Source: Acetobacteraceae bacterium
Lineage (GTDB): Bacteria > Pseudomonadota > Alphaproteobacteria > Acetobacterales > Acetobacteraceae
DNA: 32,730 bases
NCBI GenBank assembly: GCA_027483125.1
Contig: JAIXVH010000435.1
Coordinates: forward strand, 1-32,730
Direction of reading: 5' to 3'
The translations under genes and the position numbers were made by a program. Positions within the stretch are counted from its first letter, which is position 1. Each line of letters opens with the position of its first letter. Below the pieces are notes generated by a model that saw only the letters and a program-made list of their open reading frames with translations, was not told where the DNA came from and did not search any database. This document shows positions 1 to 8,919 of this stretch, in pieces.

Positions 1-446
1 CGCAGGCCGGGCAGGAACAGCTTGTCCTGCACCACGCCGTGGCGGATGCCGGCTGCCTTGGCCAGGCGCGCGACCTCCATGGCGTCGGCCAGGTTATCGG
101 CCGTGGGCTTCTCGCAATAGATGTCCTTGCCCGCGGCGATGGCCTGCTTCAGCAGGGATGCGCGCATCTGCGTCGTCGCGGCGTCGAAGAACACCGTGTC
201 ATCGGGGTTGGCCATGCAGGCGTTCAGGTCGGTGCTGACGCGTTGCACGCCATGCGCGCGGGCCAGCGCTTCCAGCTTCTCGCGGTTGCGCCCCACGATG
301 ATCGGGTCGGGCATGATCCGGTCGCCATTCGCGAGCATCACGCCGCCATCGGCGCGGATCGCGGCGATGCTGCGGATCAAGTGTTGGTTCATGCCCATGC
401 GCCCGGTGACGCCATGCATGATGATGCCGATGCGGCGTTCAGCCAT
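1..446 (-). CDS. Gfo/Idh/MocA-family oxidoreductase, N-terminal part (truncated by window edge)
   Basis: Reverse-strand reading from ATG at 446 gives MAERRIGIIMHGVTGRMGMNQHLIRSIAAIRADGG...DAATTQMRASLLKQAIAAGKDIYCEKPTADNLADAMEVARLAKAAGIRHGVVQDK, with a Rossmann start and the family EKP motif. The listed plus-strand ORFs here are antisense. Confidence 0.85.
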   Translation of the reverse strand, partial: MAERRIGIIMHGVTGRMGMNQHLIRSIAAIRADGGVMLANGDRIMPDPIIVGRNREKLEALARAHGVQRVSTDLNACMANPDDTVFFDAATTQMRASLLKQAIAAGKDIYCEKPTADNLADAMEVARLAKAAGIRHGVVQDKLFLPGL

Positions 447-499
447 CGCCGTTCCCTCCAGGTAACCGGGTGGTTACTTGGCGCGACGCCGGCGCGCCG

Positions 500-1153
500 T
501 CAAGGGCGCAGATAGCCCAGCACGACCTGGATGATGTGCGTCTCGCGCGCCGCCAGCGCCGCCTCGGTGTCCAGCGTTTCGCCGAAGATGGTCGACAGCG
601 TGTGCCGGTTCGCCACGTAGAAATGCCCCAGCGCCAGGATGGAGATGTAGAGCTGCATCGCATCCACGCCACGGCGGAACACCCGCGCCCGCGCGCCGCG
701 CGCCAGCACCGCGCGGATCGCCTCCAGCAGCGGCGAATACAGCGCTTTCACCTGGCCGGAACTGGCCAGATAGGCCGCCCGGTGCAGGTTTTCCTGGTTC
801 AGGAGTGCGACGAATTCCGGGTGCCGCGCGGTGTAGCGCAGGTTGAAGGCGACCAGCTTTTCCATCGCCGCGACCGGCGGCAGGGCCTCCACTTCCAGCG
901 CGCGTTCCTCGGCGCGCTTGGCGGCATAGGCGCCTTCCAGCACCGTCAGCCACAGCGCCTCCTTGCTGCCGAAATGCGCGTAGAGCATGCGCTTGTTGGC
1001 ACCCGCGCGCGCGGCGATGTCATCCACGCGCGCGCCGGCCAGGCCCTTCTCGGCGAATTCGGCCAGCGCGGCATCCAGGATTCGCGCACGCGTCGCGGCG
1101 GCGCGGGTGGAGAGCGTCTCGGCCTTGGGTGGCAGGGGCTGGCGTGTCACCAC
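500..1153 (-). CDS. TetR/AcrR family transcriptional regulator
   Basis: 217 aa; N-terminal HTH ATRARILDAALAEFAEKGLAGARVDDIAARAGANKRMLYAHFGSKEALW is typical of TetR. Confidence 0.93.
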   Translation of the reverse strand: MVTRQPLPPKAETLSTRAAATRARILDAALAEFAEKGLAGARVDDIAARAGANKRMLYAHFGSKEALWLTVLEGAYAAKRAEERALEVEALPPVAAMEKLVAFNLRYTARHPEFVALLNQENLHRAAYLASSGQVKALYSPLLEAIRAVLARGARARVFRRGVDAMQLYISILALGHFYVANRHTLSTIFGETLDTEAALAARETHIIQVVLGYLRP

Positions 1154-1165
1154 GCCAGCATCGCG

Positions 1166-2134
1166 TCATTCCGCGCTGATGCCCAGGGCGCGGATCATGC
1201 CGCCGATCTGCTGCACATCGCGCGCCACGAATGCCTGGAACTGCGCGCTGGACATCGCGGTGGGTGCGACGCCGTGCTCGGCCAGGCGGCGCTGGATCAG
1301 ATCGCTGGCCAGGGCCGTTTGCGTTTCTGCATGCAGGCGCGTGGCCACGGCGGCAGGCAGGCCCGCGGGCGCGGACATGCCCATCCAGTTGGTGGCGACC
1401 AGCTCGGGCATGCCGCCCTCGGCGGTGGTCGGCACATCGGGCGCCATGGGGCTGCGCACGGGGCTGCTGACGGCGATGCCGCGCAGGCGGCCGGCGCGGA
1501 TATGCTCCACATTCTGCGGCAGCGTGTCGAAGGCCAGCGGCACCGATCCGCCGAGCAGATCGGCCAGCATCGGCGCGCTGCCGCGATAGGGCACATGCGT
1601 CAGCTGCGTGTTGGATTGGCGCATATACATCTCGCCCAGCACATGGCCGACGGAACCGGCGCCGGAACTGCCGAAGCCGGGCGGTGCGGATTGCGCGCGC
1701 ACCCAGGCGGTGAATTCGGGCAGCGTCGTCGCCGGCACGCGGGCGGGGTTCACCACCAGCACTGTCGGCGCCGCACCGATATAGGCGACATGCGCGAAGC
1801 CCGTGATCGGATCATAGCCCGGCGCGCGATAGAGCGGCGGCGAGTTCACGATGGGTGCGCTGTTGGACAGCATCCAGGTATAGCCATCGGCCGGCTGTTC
1901 CGCGACATGCCGCGCAGCCAGCGTGCCGCCCGCGCCGGGGCGATTATCCACGACGAAGCGCTGGCCGAAGGCGGCGCTGTAGTGCTCGGCCAGCACGCGC
2001 GCCACGATGTCCGACGAACCGCCTGGGGGAAAGGTCACGACAATGCGCACCGGCCGCGTGGGCCATTGCGCCTGGGCCTGCACAACACCCGGGCAGGCCA
2101 GTGCTGCGAGCAGCGGCAGATGACGGCGAAACAT
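1166..2134 (-). CDS. Tripartite tricarboxylate transporter (Bug/TctC family) substrate-binding protein
   Basis: 322 aa; signal peptide followed by WPTRPVRIVVTFPPGGSSDIVARVLAE...VDNRPGAGGTLAARHVAEQPADGYT, typical Bug/TctC motifs. Confidence 0.93.
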   Translation of the reverse strand: MFRRHLPLLAALACPGVVQAQAQWPTRPVRIVVTFPPGGSSDIVARVLAEHYSAAFGQRFVVDNRPGAGGTLAARHVAEQPADGYTWMLSNSAPIVNSPPLYRAPGYDPITGFAHVAYIGAAPTVLVVNPARVPATTLPEFTAWVRAQSAPPGFGSSGAGSVGHVLGEMYMRQSNTQLTHVPYRGSAPMLADLLGGSVPLAFDTLPQNVEHIRAGRLRGIAVSSPVRSPMAPDVPTTAEGGMPELVATNWMGMSAPAGLPAAVATRLHAETQTALASDLIQRRLAEHGVAPTAMSSAQFQAFVARDVQQIGGMIRALGISAE

Positions 2135-2161
2135 GGCACTCTCCTACCTTGTGGCGAGAGC

Positions 2162-2896
2162 CTAGCAAGCGGCGTGCCGCATCAGGCTGCCCCAGGCAGC
2201 ACCAGGCCGCGTGGTGATTCCCGCGGCGCGCAGACCAGCCAGAACGCCAAGCGCAGTCGCATCCCAGAAGGGAATGCCCGTCTCGCTTTCCACCGCGGCG
2301 CAGACCGGGGCAGCGGCGTAGTTCGTGCACCAGGCCAACAGCACATCGGGCCTGGCATGCGCCACCTCGCGCGCCTGTTCCATGATGCGCGCGAAGGGCA
2401 CCGATGCGTAGGAGAGATTATCGGTCATCCCCAGATGCGATTCCGCCACCACCTGCCAGCCCTGCATCGCCAGCCGCGCCGCCAGCTTCGCCTGGTAGGC
2501 GGCGGCATAGGGTGTGACGAGGCCGATGCGCTGAAAGCCATGCGCCGCCATCAGGCGTTGCAGCATGAGGCCCGATGTGTCGGCGGCAATGCCGGTCTCG
2601 GCGGTGATGCGCGCGGCGAGTTCGGCATCATGCTCCAACCCGATCGCGCCGCCCTTGCTGCCGTTCCAGATGATCGCCGCGGGCCTGGCATGGGAGAGCA
2701 GCCGCGCGGCCGAGAGCATGCCCTCCACATCATAGCTGTCGGGGAACATGTCCTCAGTGCCGTGCACCGGCAGGCGGCTGAACAGCGGCGCCACCTGGGG
2801 CATGTCGCGCAGCATGGCGATGGTGGTGCGCTCCACCACCGTGTTGCCCGAGGGCGTGATGGAGGCGAACGCGGTCGGGCTTTCATGCATCAGCAT
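2162..2896 (-). CDS. Asp/Glu racemase superfamily protein (maleate isomerase / arylmalonate decarboxylase-like)
   Basis: 244 aa; ASITPSGNTVVE start and LLAWCTNYAAAP second catalytic-Cys motif. The first Cys position reads WNGS. Confidence 0.8.
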   Translation of the reverse strand: MLMHESPTAFASITPSGNTVVERTTIAMLRDMPQVAPLFSRLPVHGTEDMFPDSYDVEGMLSAARLLSHARPAAIIWNGSKGGAIGLEHDAELAARITAETGIAADTSGLMLQRLMAAHGFQRIGLVTPYAAAYQAKLAARLAMQGWQVVAESHLGMTDNLSYASVPFARIMEQAREVAHARPDVLLAWCTNYAAAPVCAAVESETGIPFWDATALGVLAGLRAAGITTRPGAAWGSLMRHAAC

Positions 2897-2958
2897 CGCG
2901 CAATGCTGCGCGCGACCGGGGCTTCCGCCAAGCCGCCAGTCGCGGGCAGAATGGGCGG

Positions 2959-4083
2959 ATGGAATCCCGACCGGAAGTCTTGGTTGTTGGCGCCGGCATC
3001 ATGGGCCTGTGCACCGCCTTCGCATTGCGTGCGCAGGGCGCGCGGGTTCGCGTGGTCGATGCCGTGGCCGCGCCCAATCCGCATGCGTCATCGGTGGATC
3101 ACCACCGGCTGATCCGCCATTCCTACGGGGCACAGCACGGCTATATGCGCATGGTCGACGATGCCTACCTGGCGTGGTCGCGCATCTTCGCAGCCCTGGG
3201 TGAGGCGCCCTATGTGGAAACCGGTGTGCTGGCGCTGGATGAGGGCGTCGGCACCTGGCTGCCGGAGAGCCGCGCAGCCATGCGCGCGCATGGCCTGGCG
3301 GTGGAAGACTTGCCCGCCCCTGCCCTGCCCGCCCGTTTTCCCTGGATGAGCGATGCGCGGGTGGTCGACGCCTTCTTCTGCGCGCGCGGCGGCGTGCTGC
3401 TGGCCCGTCGCATCGTGGAATTGCTGGCGGCACGGATCGCGCCCGGCATCGCGCGCGTGCGGGAGGTGCATGATGGTGCCGTCACGCTGGAGGATGGCAC
3501 GCGCCTATCGGCGGACATGATCGTGGTTGCGGCCGGCCCCTGGGCGCCGCGGCTGCTGCCTGGCATCGCGCCACGCGTGACGGCGTCACGGCAGATCATC
3601 GTGCGACTGGCGCCGCCGCCCGCCCTGGCCGAGGCCTGGGCGCGCGCGCCGATGCTGCTCGACCTCTCTGAACTGGGCGGCTTCTACATGGTACCGCCGG
3701 TCGCCGGCACGCCGATCAAGATCGGTGACCACAGCTTCTCCCGGCAGGGCGATGCCAATGACCCACGCGAAGCCAGCGCCGCCGAAGCCGAGGCGATCCT
3801 GGACCTGGCGCGGCATCGCATTCCGGGCCTGGAGCATTACACCCCGCTTGGCGCCATGGCGTGCTACTATGATGTCGAACCGCGCGAGGAATTCGTCGTT
3901 GACATGCTTTCACCGCGCAGCATCGTGATGTCCGGCTTTTCGGGCCACGGCTTCAAATTCGGCTCGGTGCTGGGCCAGGCCGTTGCCAATGCCATCATCA
4001 ACCCAGCTTTGCGCGCAGCCTTGCCCGACTGGGCGGCAGGCCGCATTTCACCACCACCCGGCCTGCTGGAGAGCGCCGCATGA
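2959..4083 (+). CDS. FAD-dependent oxidoreductase, monomeric sarcosine oxidase / N-methyl-amino-acid oxidase-like
   Basis: 374 aa; VLVVGAGIMGLCTAFALRAQGARVRVVD, HRLIRHSYG, and ACYYDVEPREEFVVD...GFSGHGFKFGSVLG. The Cys matches the covalent-FAD Cys region of MSOX-type enzymes. Confidence 0.87.
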   Translation: MESRPEVLVVGAGIMGLCTAFALRAQGARVRVVDAVAAPNPHASSVDHHRLIRHSYGAQHGYMRMVDDAYLAWSRIFAALGEAPYVETGVLALDEGVGTWLPESRAAMRAHGLAVEDLPAPALPARFPWMSDARVVDAFFCARGGVLLARRIVELLAARIAPGIARVREVHDGAVTLEDGTRLSADMIVVAAGPWAPRLLPGIAPRVTASRQIIVRLAPPPALAEAWARAPMLLDLSELGGFYMVPPVAGTPIKIGDHSFSRQGDANDPREASAAEAEAILDLARHRIPGLEHYTPLGAMACYYDVEPREEFVVDMLSPRSIVMSGFSGHGFKFGSVLGQAVANAIINPALRAALPDWAAGRISPPPGLLESAA

Positions 4084-5636
4084 CCACCACCCAAGCCCAA
4101 GACATCGCGTTTGCGCTGACGCGACTGCGGCCGCAGCCAGGGCTTGATGCCGAGAGCACGACGCAGATCATCGATGAAGCCGCGCGCTTCGCGGCCGATG
4201 TGCTGGCGCCGCACGCCCAGGCCGCGGATCGCGAAGGCTCGCGCCTGGAAAACGGCCGTGTGCGCACGCCCTATGCCGCGCAATACCGGGCCTGGATCGA
4301 GGGCGGCTGGCAATCCCTGCCCGCGCCGGAAGGCCATGGCGGCCAGGGCCTGCCATTCGCATTGTGGTGCGGCGTGTTGGAGTTGTTCACCGCCGCCGAC
4401 ATGTCCTTCATGCTCTGCCCGGTGCTGACCGCCGGCGCCATCGAGGCGCTCGAAACCCATGCCAGCGAGGACCAGAAGGCGCGCTGGCTGCCGCACATGA
4501 TCAGCGGCGAATGGACCGGCACCATGTGCCTGACCGAACCGCAATCGGGCAGTGACCTCTCGACCATCCGCACGCGCGCCGAGCCGCTGGGCGATGGCCG
4601 CTACGCGCTGCACGGGCAGAAGATCTACATCACCTATGGCGACCAGGATCTAACCGAGAACAACATCCACCTGGTGCTGGCGCGCCTGCCAGATGCGCCA
4701 CCGGGCACGCGTGGCATCTCCCTCTTCGCGGCCCCGCGCGTGAAGCCCGATGGGACGATGAACGCGCTGCGCGCCGCCAGCCTCGAACGCAAGATGGGCA
4801 TCCATGCCAGCCCCACCTGCGTCATGCTGTTTGAAGGTGCCGAGGCCGAACTGATCGGCGAGATGCATCGCGGCCTGCCGGCGATGTTCGCGATGATGAA
4901 CAATGCCCGTGTCTCGGTGGGCGTGCAGGGCGTGGGCGCGGGCGCACGTGCGCTGCAACTGGCCGAAAGCTATGCGGCGATGCGCGAGCAGGGCGGCCGG
5001 CCCATCGCCCGGCACGCCGATGTCGCACGCATGCTGGCCGAGATGCGCTCCATCACACTCGCGATGCGGCTGCTGACGCTGGAGGCGGCATCAAGTGACG
5101 CCACGCGGCTGGCGCTGCTGACACCCATCGTGAAGGCCTGGTCCACCGATCGTGGCATCGAGGTCGCCTCGCTCGGCGTGCAGGTGCATGGCGGCATGGG
5201 TTTTGTCGAAGATGCCGGCGCGGCCCAGGTGCTGCGCGACAGCCGCATCGCGCCGATCTACGAGGGCACCAATGGCATCCAGGCGCTGGACCTGGTGCAT
5301 CGCAAGCTGCGCGCCGATTCGGGTGCGGCCATGCTCGCCTTGCTGGATGAGGTGCAGGACGCGCACCCGCAGCTGCATGCGCCCGCCGCGGCACTGCGCG
5401 ATGCCGCGACCTTCCTGCTGACCGCAGCACCCGAGGAATGCGCCGCCGCCGCCACCGCCTTCCAGGAGGCCGCGGGCTGGGTGCTGGGCGGCTGGATGCT
5501 GGCGCGGGCCGCCGCACTGGATGCGCGCTATGCCCCTCTCTCGCGCTTCTACCTGCACCGTTTATTGCCACGCGCTGGCGCGGCATTGAGCCAGGTCAAG
5601 GAAGCAGATGTGCTTCTCGCGCTGATGTCGGCTTGA
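4080..5636 (+). CDS. Acyl-CoA dehydrogenase
   Basis: 518 aa; GEWTGTMCLTEPQSGSDLS and RIAPIYEGTNGIQALDLV motifs. Start overlaps the stop of the preceding gene (ATGA). Confidence 0.93.
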   Translation: MTTTQAQDIAFALTRLRPQPGLDAESTTQIIDEAARFAADVLAPHAQAADREGSRLENGRVRTPYAAQYRAWIEGGWQSLPAPEGHGGQGLPFALWCGVLELFTAADMSFMLCPVLTAGAIEALETHASEDQKARWLPHMISGEWTGTMCLTEPQSGSDLSTIRTRAEPLGDGRYALHGQKIYITYGDQDLTENNIHLVLARLPDAPPGTRGISLFAAPRVKPDGTMNALRAASLERKMGIHASPTCVMLFEGAEAELIGEMHRGLPAMFAMMNNARVSVGVQGVGAGARALQLAESYAAMREQGGRPIARHADVARMLAEMRSITLAMRLLTLEAASSDATRLALLTPIVKAWSTDRGIEVASLGVQVHGGMGFVEDAGAAQVLRDSRIAPIYEGTNGIQALDLVHRKLRADSGAAMLALLDEVQDAHPQLHAPAAALRDAATFLLTAAPEECAAAATAFQEAAGWVLGGWMLARAAALDARYAPLSRFYLHRLLPRAGAALSQVKEADVLLALMSA

Positions 5637-5644
5637 AAATCATG

Positions 5645-5682
5645 CCCCATCGCATTAACAACGCATTCGTAATGAAATGGGG
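5645..5682. promoter_or_regulatory. Imperfect inverted repeat in the carotenoid operon leader (operator or hairpin)
   Basis: CCCCATCGCATTA (5645-5657) and TAATGAAATGGGG (5670-5682): 11 of 13 positions complementary, 12-nt spacer, in the AT-richer gap upstream of crtN. Confidence 0.5.
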
Positions 5683-5686
5683 TTGC

Positions 5687-5727
5687 CCCTTGCCTAACAG
5701 CATGTTCATCGCACCTAGCGGCAAGGG
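5687..5727 (+). promoter_or_regulatory. 8-bp perfect inverted repeat overlapping the presumed Shine-Dalgarno of the crtN-like gene
   Basis: CCCTTGCC (5687-5694) and GGCAAGGG (5720-5727). The right arm overlaps the purine-rich AAGGGAG that precedes ATG 5743. Confidence 0.4.
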
Positions 5728-5742
5728 AGATTAATCACCGTT

Positions 5743-7308
5743 ATGAATGCCCCGCTTGCCGCACCTTTCGTGAACCGCCCCCGCCAGCACGTCGCCGTGA
5801 TCGGCGCCGGCCCGGGCGGCCTTGCCGCCGCGATGATCCTGGCCGCCCGTGGCCTGAAGGTGACCGTCTTCGAGAAGGACCCGGTGGTTGGGGGGCGCAC
5901 GCGCACCATGACCACTCCCGAGGGCTATCGCTTCGACCTCGGCCCCACCTTCTTCCTCTACCCGCGCATCCTGGGAGAGATTTTCGCAGCCTGCGGCGCG
6001 CGTCTTGAGGACGAGATCGAGATGATCAAGCTCGATCCGCAATACCGCCTCATCTTCGAAGGTGAAGGCGGCTCCAAGGCGGTTCTGGATGCGGTGCCCG
6101 ACCACGTGCAGATGGAGGACGCCATCCGCGCCATGGCGCCGCAGGATGTGCAGGGATTCCGTCGCTTCATGGCGGACAACAAGGTCAAGCTGGAAGCCTT
6201 CCGGCCGATCCTGGAAAACCCCATCCTCTCGCCCACCGACCTGTTCACCCTGCCCATGCTGAAGGGCCTGCTGCGGATGCGGCCGCATTTGACGGTGGAC
6301 CAGGATCTGCGCCGCTACTTCAGTGACCAGCGCATCCGCTTGGCCTTCAGTTTTCAGACGAAATACCTGGGCATGAGCCCGTTCCGCTGCCCCTCGCTGT
6401 TCACCATCCTGAGCTACCTGGAATACGAACACGGCGTGTTCCACGTGAAGGGCGGGCTTGGCGGCGTGTCCACCGCGATGGCACGCATGGCCGAACGCCT
6501 GGGCGCCGAAATCCGGCTGAACGCGCCGATCGAGCGCATCGCCTTCGCCGGCCGCCGCGCGATCGGCGTGGAATCCGGCGGGCAGCACATCTCGGCCGAC
6601 GCCGTGGTGATGAACGCCGATTTCGCGCACGCCATGCCGCAACTGGTGCCGGACAACCTTCGCCGCAAATGGTCCGACGACAAGATCGACAAGGCCGCCT
6701 ATTCCTGCTCGACCTTCATGCTCTACCTCGGCATCGAGGGCGAATGCCCCGAGATCGCGCACCACAATGTGCTGCTTTCGAAAGAATACGTGGAGAATAT
6801 CCACCAGATCGAAGCGGGCGTGATCCCCTCGGTCCCCAGCCTTTATCTGCACAACCCTTCTGCGACCGACCCGACCATGGCGCCGCCTGGCCACACCGCG
6901 CTGTACCTGCTGGTGCCGGTGCCGAACCTGCGCTTCGGCGCGGATTGGCAGAAGGAATTGGCGCCGTTCCGCGAGTTGGCGCTGCAACGCATCGAATCGC
7001 TTGGCGTGCCCAATCTGCGCGAACGCATCCGCTACGAACGCGTCGTCACGCCGCAGGATTGGATGGACAATTACGCCGTGGGCTATGGCGCCACCTTCAA
7101 CCTGTCGCACAAGATCCGGCAGATGCTGCATTGGCGCCCAGGCAACCGATTCCAGGACACCGAAGGGCTGTACCTGGTCGGCGGCGGCACACATCCGGGC
7201 AGCGGATTGCCGGTGATCTACGAAGGCGCGCGCATCACGACGCGCCTGGTGATGGACGACCTCGGTGTTCCGGCGCAGCCGGCGCAATACGCGGTCGCGG
7301 CACAATAA
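5743..7308 (+). CDS. crtN: Phytoene/diapophytoene desaturase family protein (CrtN-like)
   Basis: 521 aa; VAVIGAGPGGLAAAMILAARGLKVTVFEKDPVVGGRTRT, YRFDLGPTFF, and C-terminal GLYLVGGGTHPGSGLPVIYEGARI. Confidence 0.88.
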   Translation: MNAPLAAPFVNRPRQHVAVIGAGPGGLAAAMILAARGLKVTVFEKDPVVGGRTRTMTTPEGYRFDLGPTFFLYPRILGEIFAACGARLEDEIEMIKLDPQYRLIFEGEGGSKAVLDAVPDHVQMEDAIRAMAPQDVQGFRRFMADNKVKLEAFRPILENPILSPTDLFTLPMLKGLLRMRPHLTVDQDLRRYFSDQRIRLAFSFQTKYLGMSPFRCPSLFTILSYLEYEHGVFHVKGGLGGVSTAMARMAERLGAEIRLNAPIERIAFAGRRAIGVESGGQHISADAVVMNADFAHAMPQLVPDNLRRKWSDDKIDKAAYSCSTFMLYLGIEGECPEIAHHNVLLSKEYVENIHQIEAGVIPSVPSLYLHNPSATDPTMAPPGHTALYLLVPVPNLRFGADWQKELAPFRELALQRIESLGVPNLRERIRYERVVTPQDWMDNYAVGYGATFNLSHKIRQMLHWRPGNRFQDTEGLYLVGGGTHPGSGLPVIYEGARITTRLVMDDLGVPAQPAQYAVAAQ

Positions 7309-7322
7309 GAGGACGAGGCGAA

Positions 7323-8915
7323 ATGGCATCCCATGTGGTGGTGATCGGTTCCGGGCTTGGCGGCTTGGCGGCCGCGGCGGTGGCGCGGGCGCGCGGGCAT
7401 CGCGTGACAGTGCTGGACAAGAACCCATGGCTCGGTGGCAAGGCGGCGGTGCTGAATGTCGCCTCGCCGGATGGGCGCGGCAATTTCCGCTTCGACATGG
7501 GGCCGACAATTCTCACCGTGCCGCGCGTGCTGCGGCGCATCTTCGCCGAGGCTGGCAAGAACCTTCACGAGGAAATGCCCCTCATCAAGCTCGAGCCGCA
7601 ATGGCGCTGCTTCTTCGAGGACGGCAAGCGCGCCGACCTGATCGGCGATGTCGATGCGATGGTCGCCGAGATGCAGCGCGTCACCGGCAATGCCGCGATC
7701 GGCGACGGCTACAAGCGCTTCCAGCGCGTCGCCAAGCACCTGCATGACGTGTCGGAAAAATTCTTCTTCTGGAAGTCGGTGGAAGGCATCGGCGACACGC
7801 TGAACATGGGCGACAGCTTCAAGCCCAATGTGCTGCAGGATGTGATGGCGCTGCGCATGGGTCAGTCGGCGGCCGGTGTCATCCGCAAGCATGTGCCCGA
7901 TGCCAACATGGCGGAGATGCTCGACCACTACATGCAGTATGTCGGCAGCAATCCTTATGCCGCGCCGGCCGTGCTGTGCAGCATCGGCGACATGCAGGCC
8001 AGCGAGGGCGTGTGGTATCCGGTCGGCGGCACGCGCGCCGTGGCCGAGGGTCTGGCGAAGCTGGCCGGCGACATGGGCGCCGAACTGCGCACCAATTCGG
8101 AAGTCGCCGGCTTCGACATCGAGAACAATGCCGTGCGCGGCGTGGTGCTGGCCAGCGGCGAACGCATTGCCTGTGACGCGGTGATTTCCAACATGGACGC
8201 GATCCGCACCTACAAGGAGTTGGTCGGCGGTTCGACGGGCGATCAATATGCCAATAAGGGCTTCGAGCCGGCCTGTTCGGGCGTCGTGCTCTATCTGGGC
8301 TTGAAGAAGCGTTACGACCATCTGGCGCACCACGACTTCGTCTTCTCGCGCGACCCCGAGGAGGAGTTCGACGCGATCTACAAGCGCGGCGAACCGGCCC
8401 CCGACCCGACCGCCTATCTGGCCGCGCCCTCTGGCACCGACCCGACCGTGGCACCCGAGGGCGGTGAGGCCCTGTATGTGCTGGTCCACACGCCCTATCT
8501 GCGCCCGCACCATGACTGGTCGAAGATGCTGAAGCCCTATCGGGACACCATCATCGCCAAGCTGAAGCGCACCGCGGGCCTTGAGGATATCGAGGAGCGC
8601 ATCGTCGTCGAGCGGCACCTCACGCCGCAGGATATCCATGAGCGGTACAAGGTGCTGAACGGCGCCATCTATGGCCTGGCGAGCCATGGCAAGTTCACCG
8701 GCGCCTTCAAGCCTGGCAACCGCTCGCGCCAGGTGCGCGGGCTCTATCTGTGCGGCGGGGCGGCGCATCCCGGCCCTGGCATGCCGATGGTGATGATGTC
8801 CGGCTGGATCGCGGCCGATTCGCTGGACCAGGATCTCGGCGGTCGCGGCATGACTGATTTCGCGCGCGCCGCCGGCGGGCGCGAGACGCCGGTCATCGCG
8901 CACGCCGCGGAATAA
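7323..8915 (+). CDS. Second CrtN/CrtP-type carotenoid desaturase/oxidase
   Basis: 530 aa from ATG 7323; VVVIGSGLGGLAAAAVARARGHRVTVLDKNPWLGGKAA, FRFDMGPTILTVP, GLYLCGGAAHPGPGMPMVMMSG. Desaturase versus oxidase role not resolvable by eye. Confidence 0.87.
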   Translation: MASHVVVIGSGLGGLAAAAVARARGHRVTVLDKNPWLGGKAAVLNVASPDGRGNFRFDMGPTILTVPRVLRRIFAEAGKNLHEEMPLIKLEPQWRCFFEDGKRADLIGDVDAMVAEMQRVTGNAAIGDGYKRFQRVAKHLHDVSEKFFFWKSVEGIGDTLNMGDSFKPNVLQDVMALRMGQSAAGVIRKHVPDANMAEMLDHYMQYVGSNPYAAPAVLCSIGDMQASEGVWYPVGGTRAVAEGLAKLAGDMGAELRTNSEVAGFDIENNAVRGVVLASGERIACDAVISNMDAIRTYKELVGGSTGDQYANKGFEPACSGVVLYLGLKKRYDHLAHHDFVFSRDPEEEFDAIYKRGEPAPDPTAYLAAPSGTDPTVAPEGGEALYVLVHTPYLRPHHDWSKMLKPYRDTIIAKLKRTAGLEDIEERIVVERHLTPQDIHERYKVLNGAIYGLASHGKFTGAFKPGNRSRQVRGLYLCGGAAHPGPGMPMVMMSGWIAADSLDQDLGGRGMTDFARAAGGRETPVIAHAAE

Positions 8916-8919
8916 CCCC

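Noticed and set aside
470-3112. 880-aa plus-strand ORF
   Set aside because: Antisense to TetR, TctC and racemase genes; composition (RQHRADRLQQRR...) has no domain signature.
5731-7509. 592-aa minus-strand ORF
   Set aside because: Antisense shadow of the crtN-like gene; no recognisable domain.
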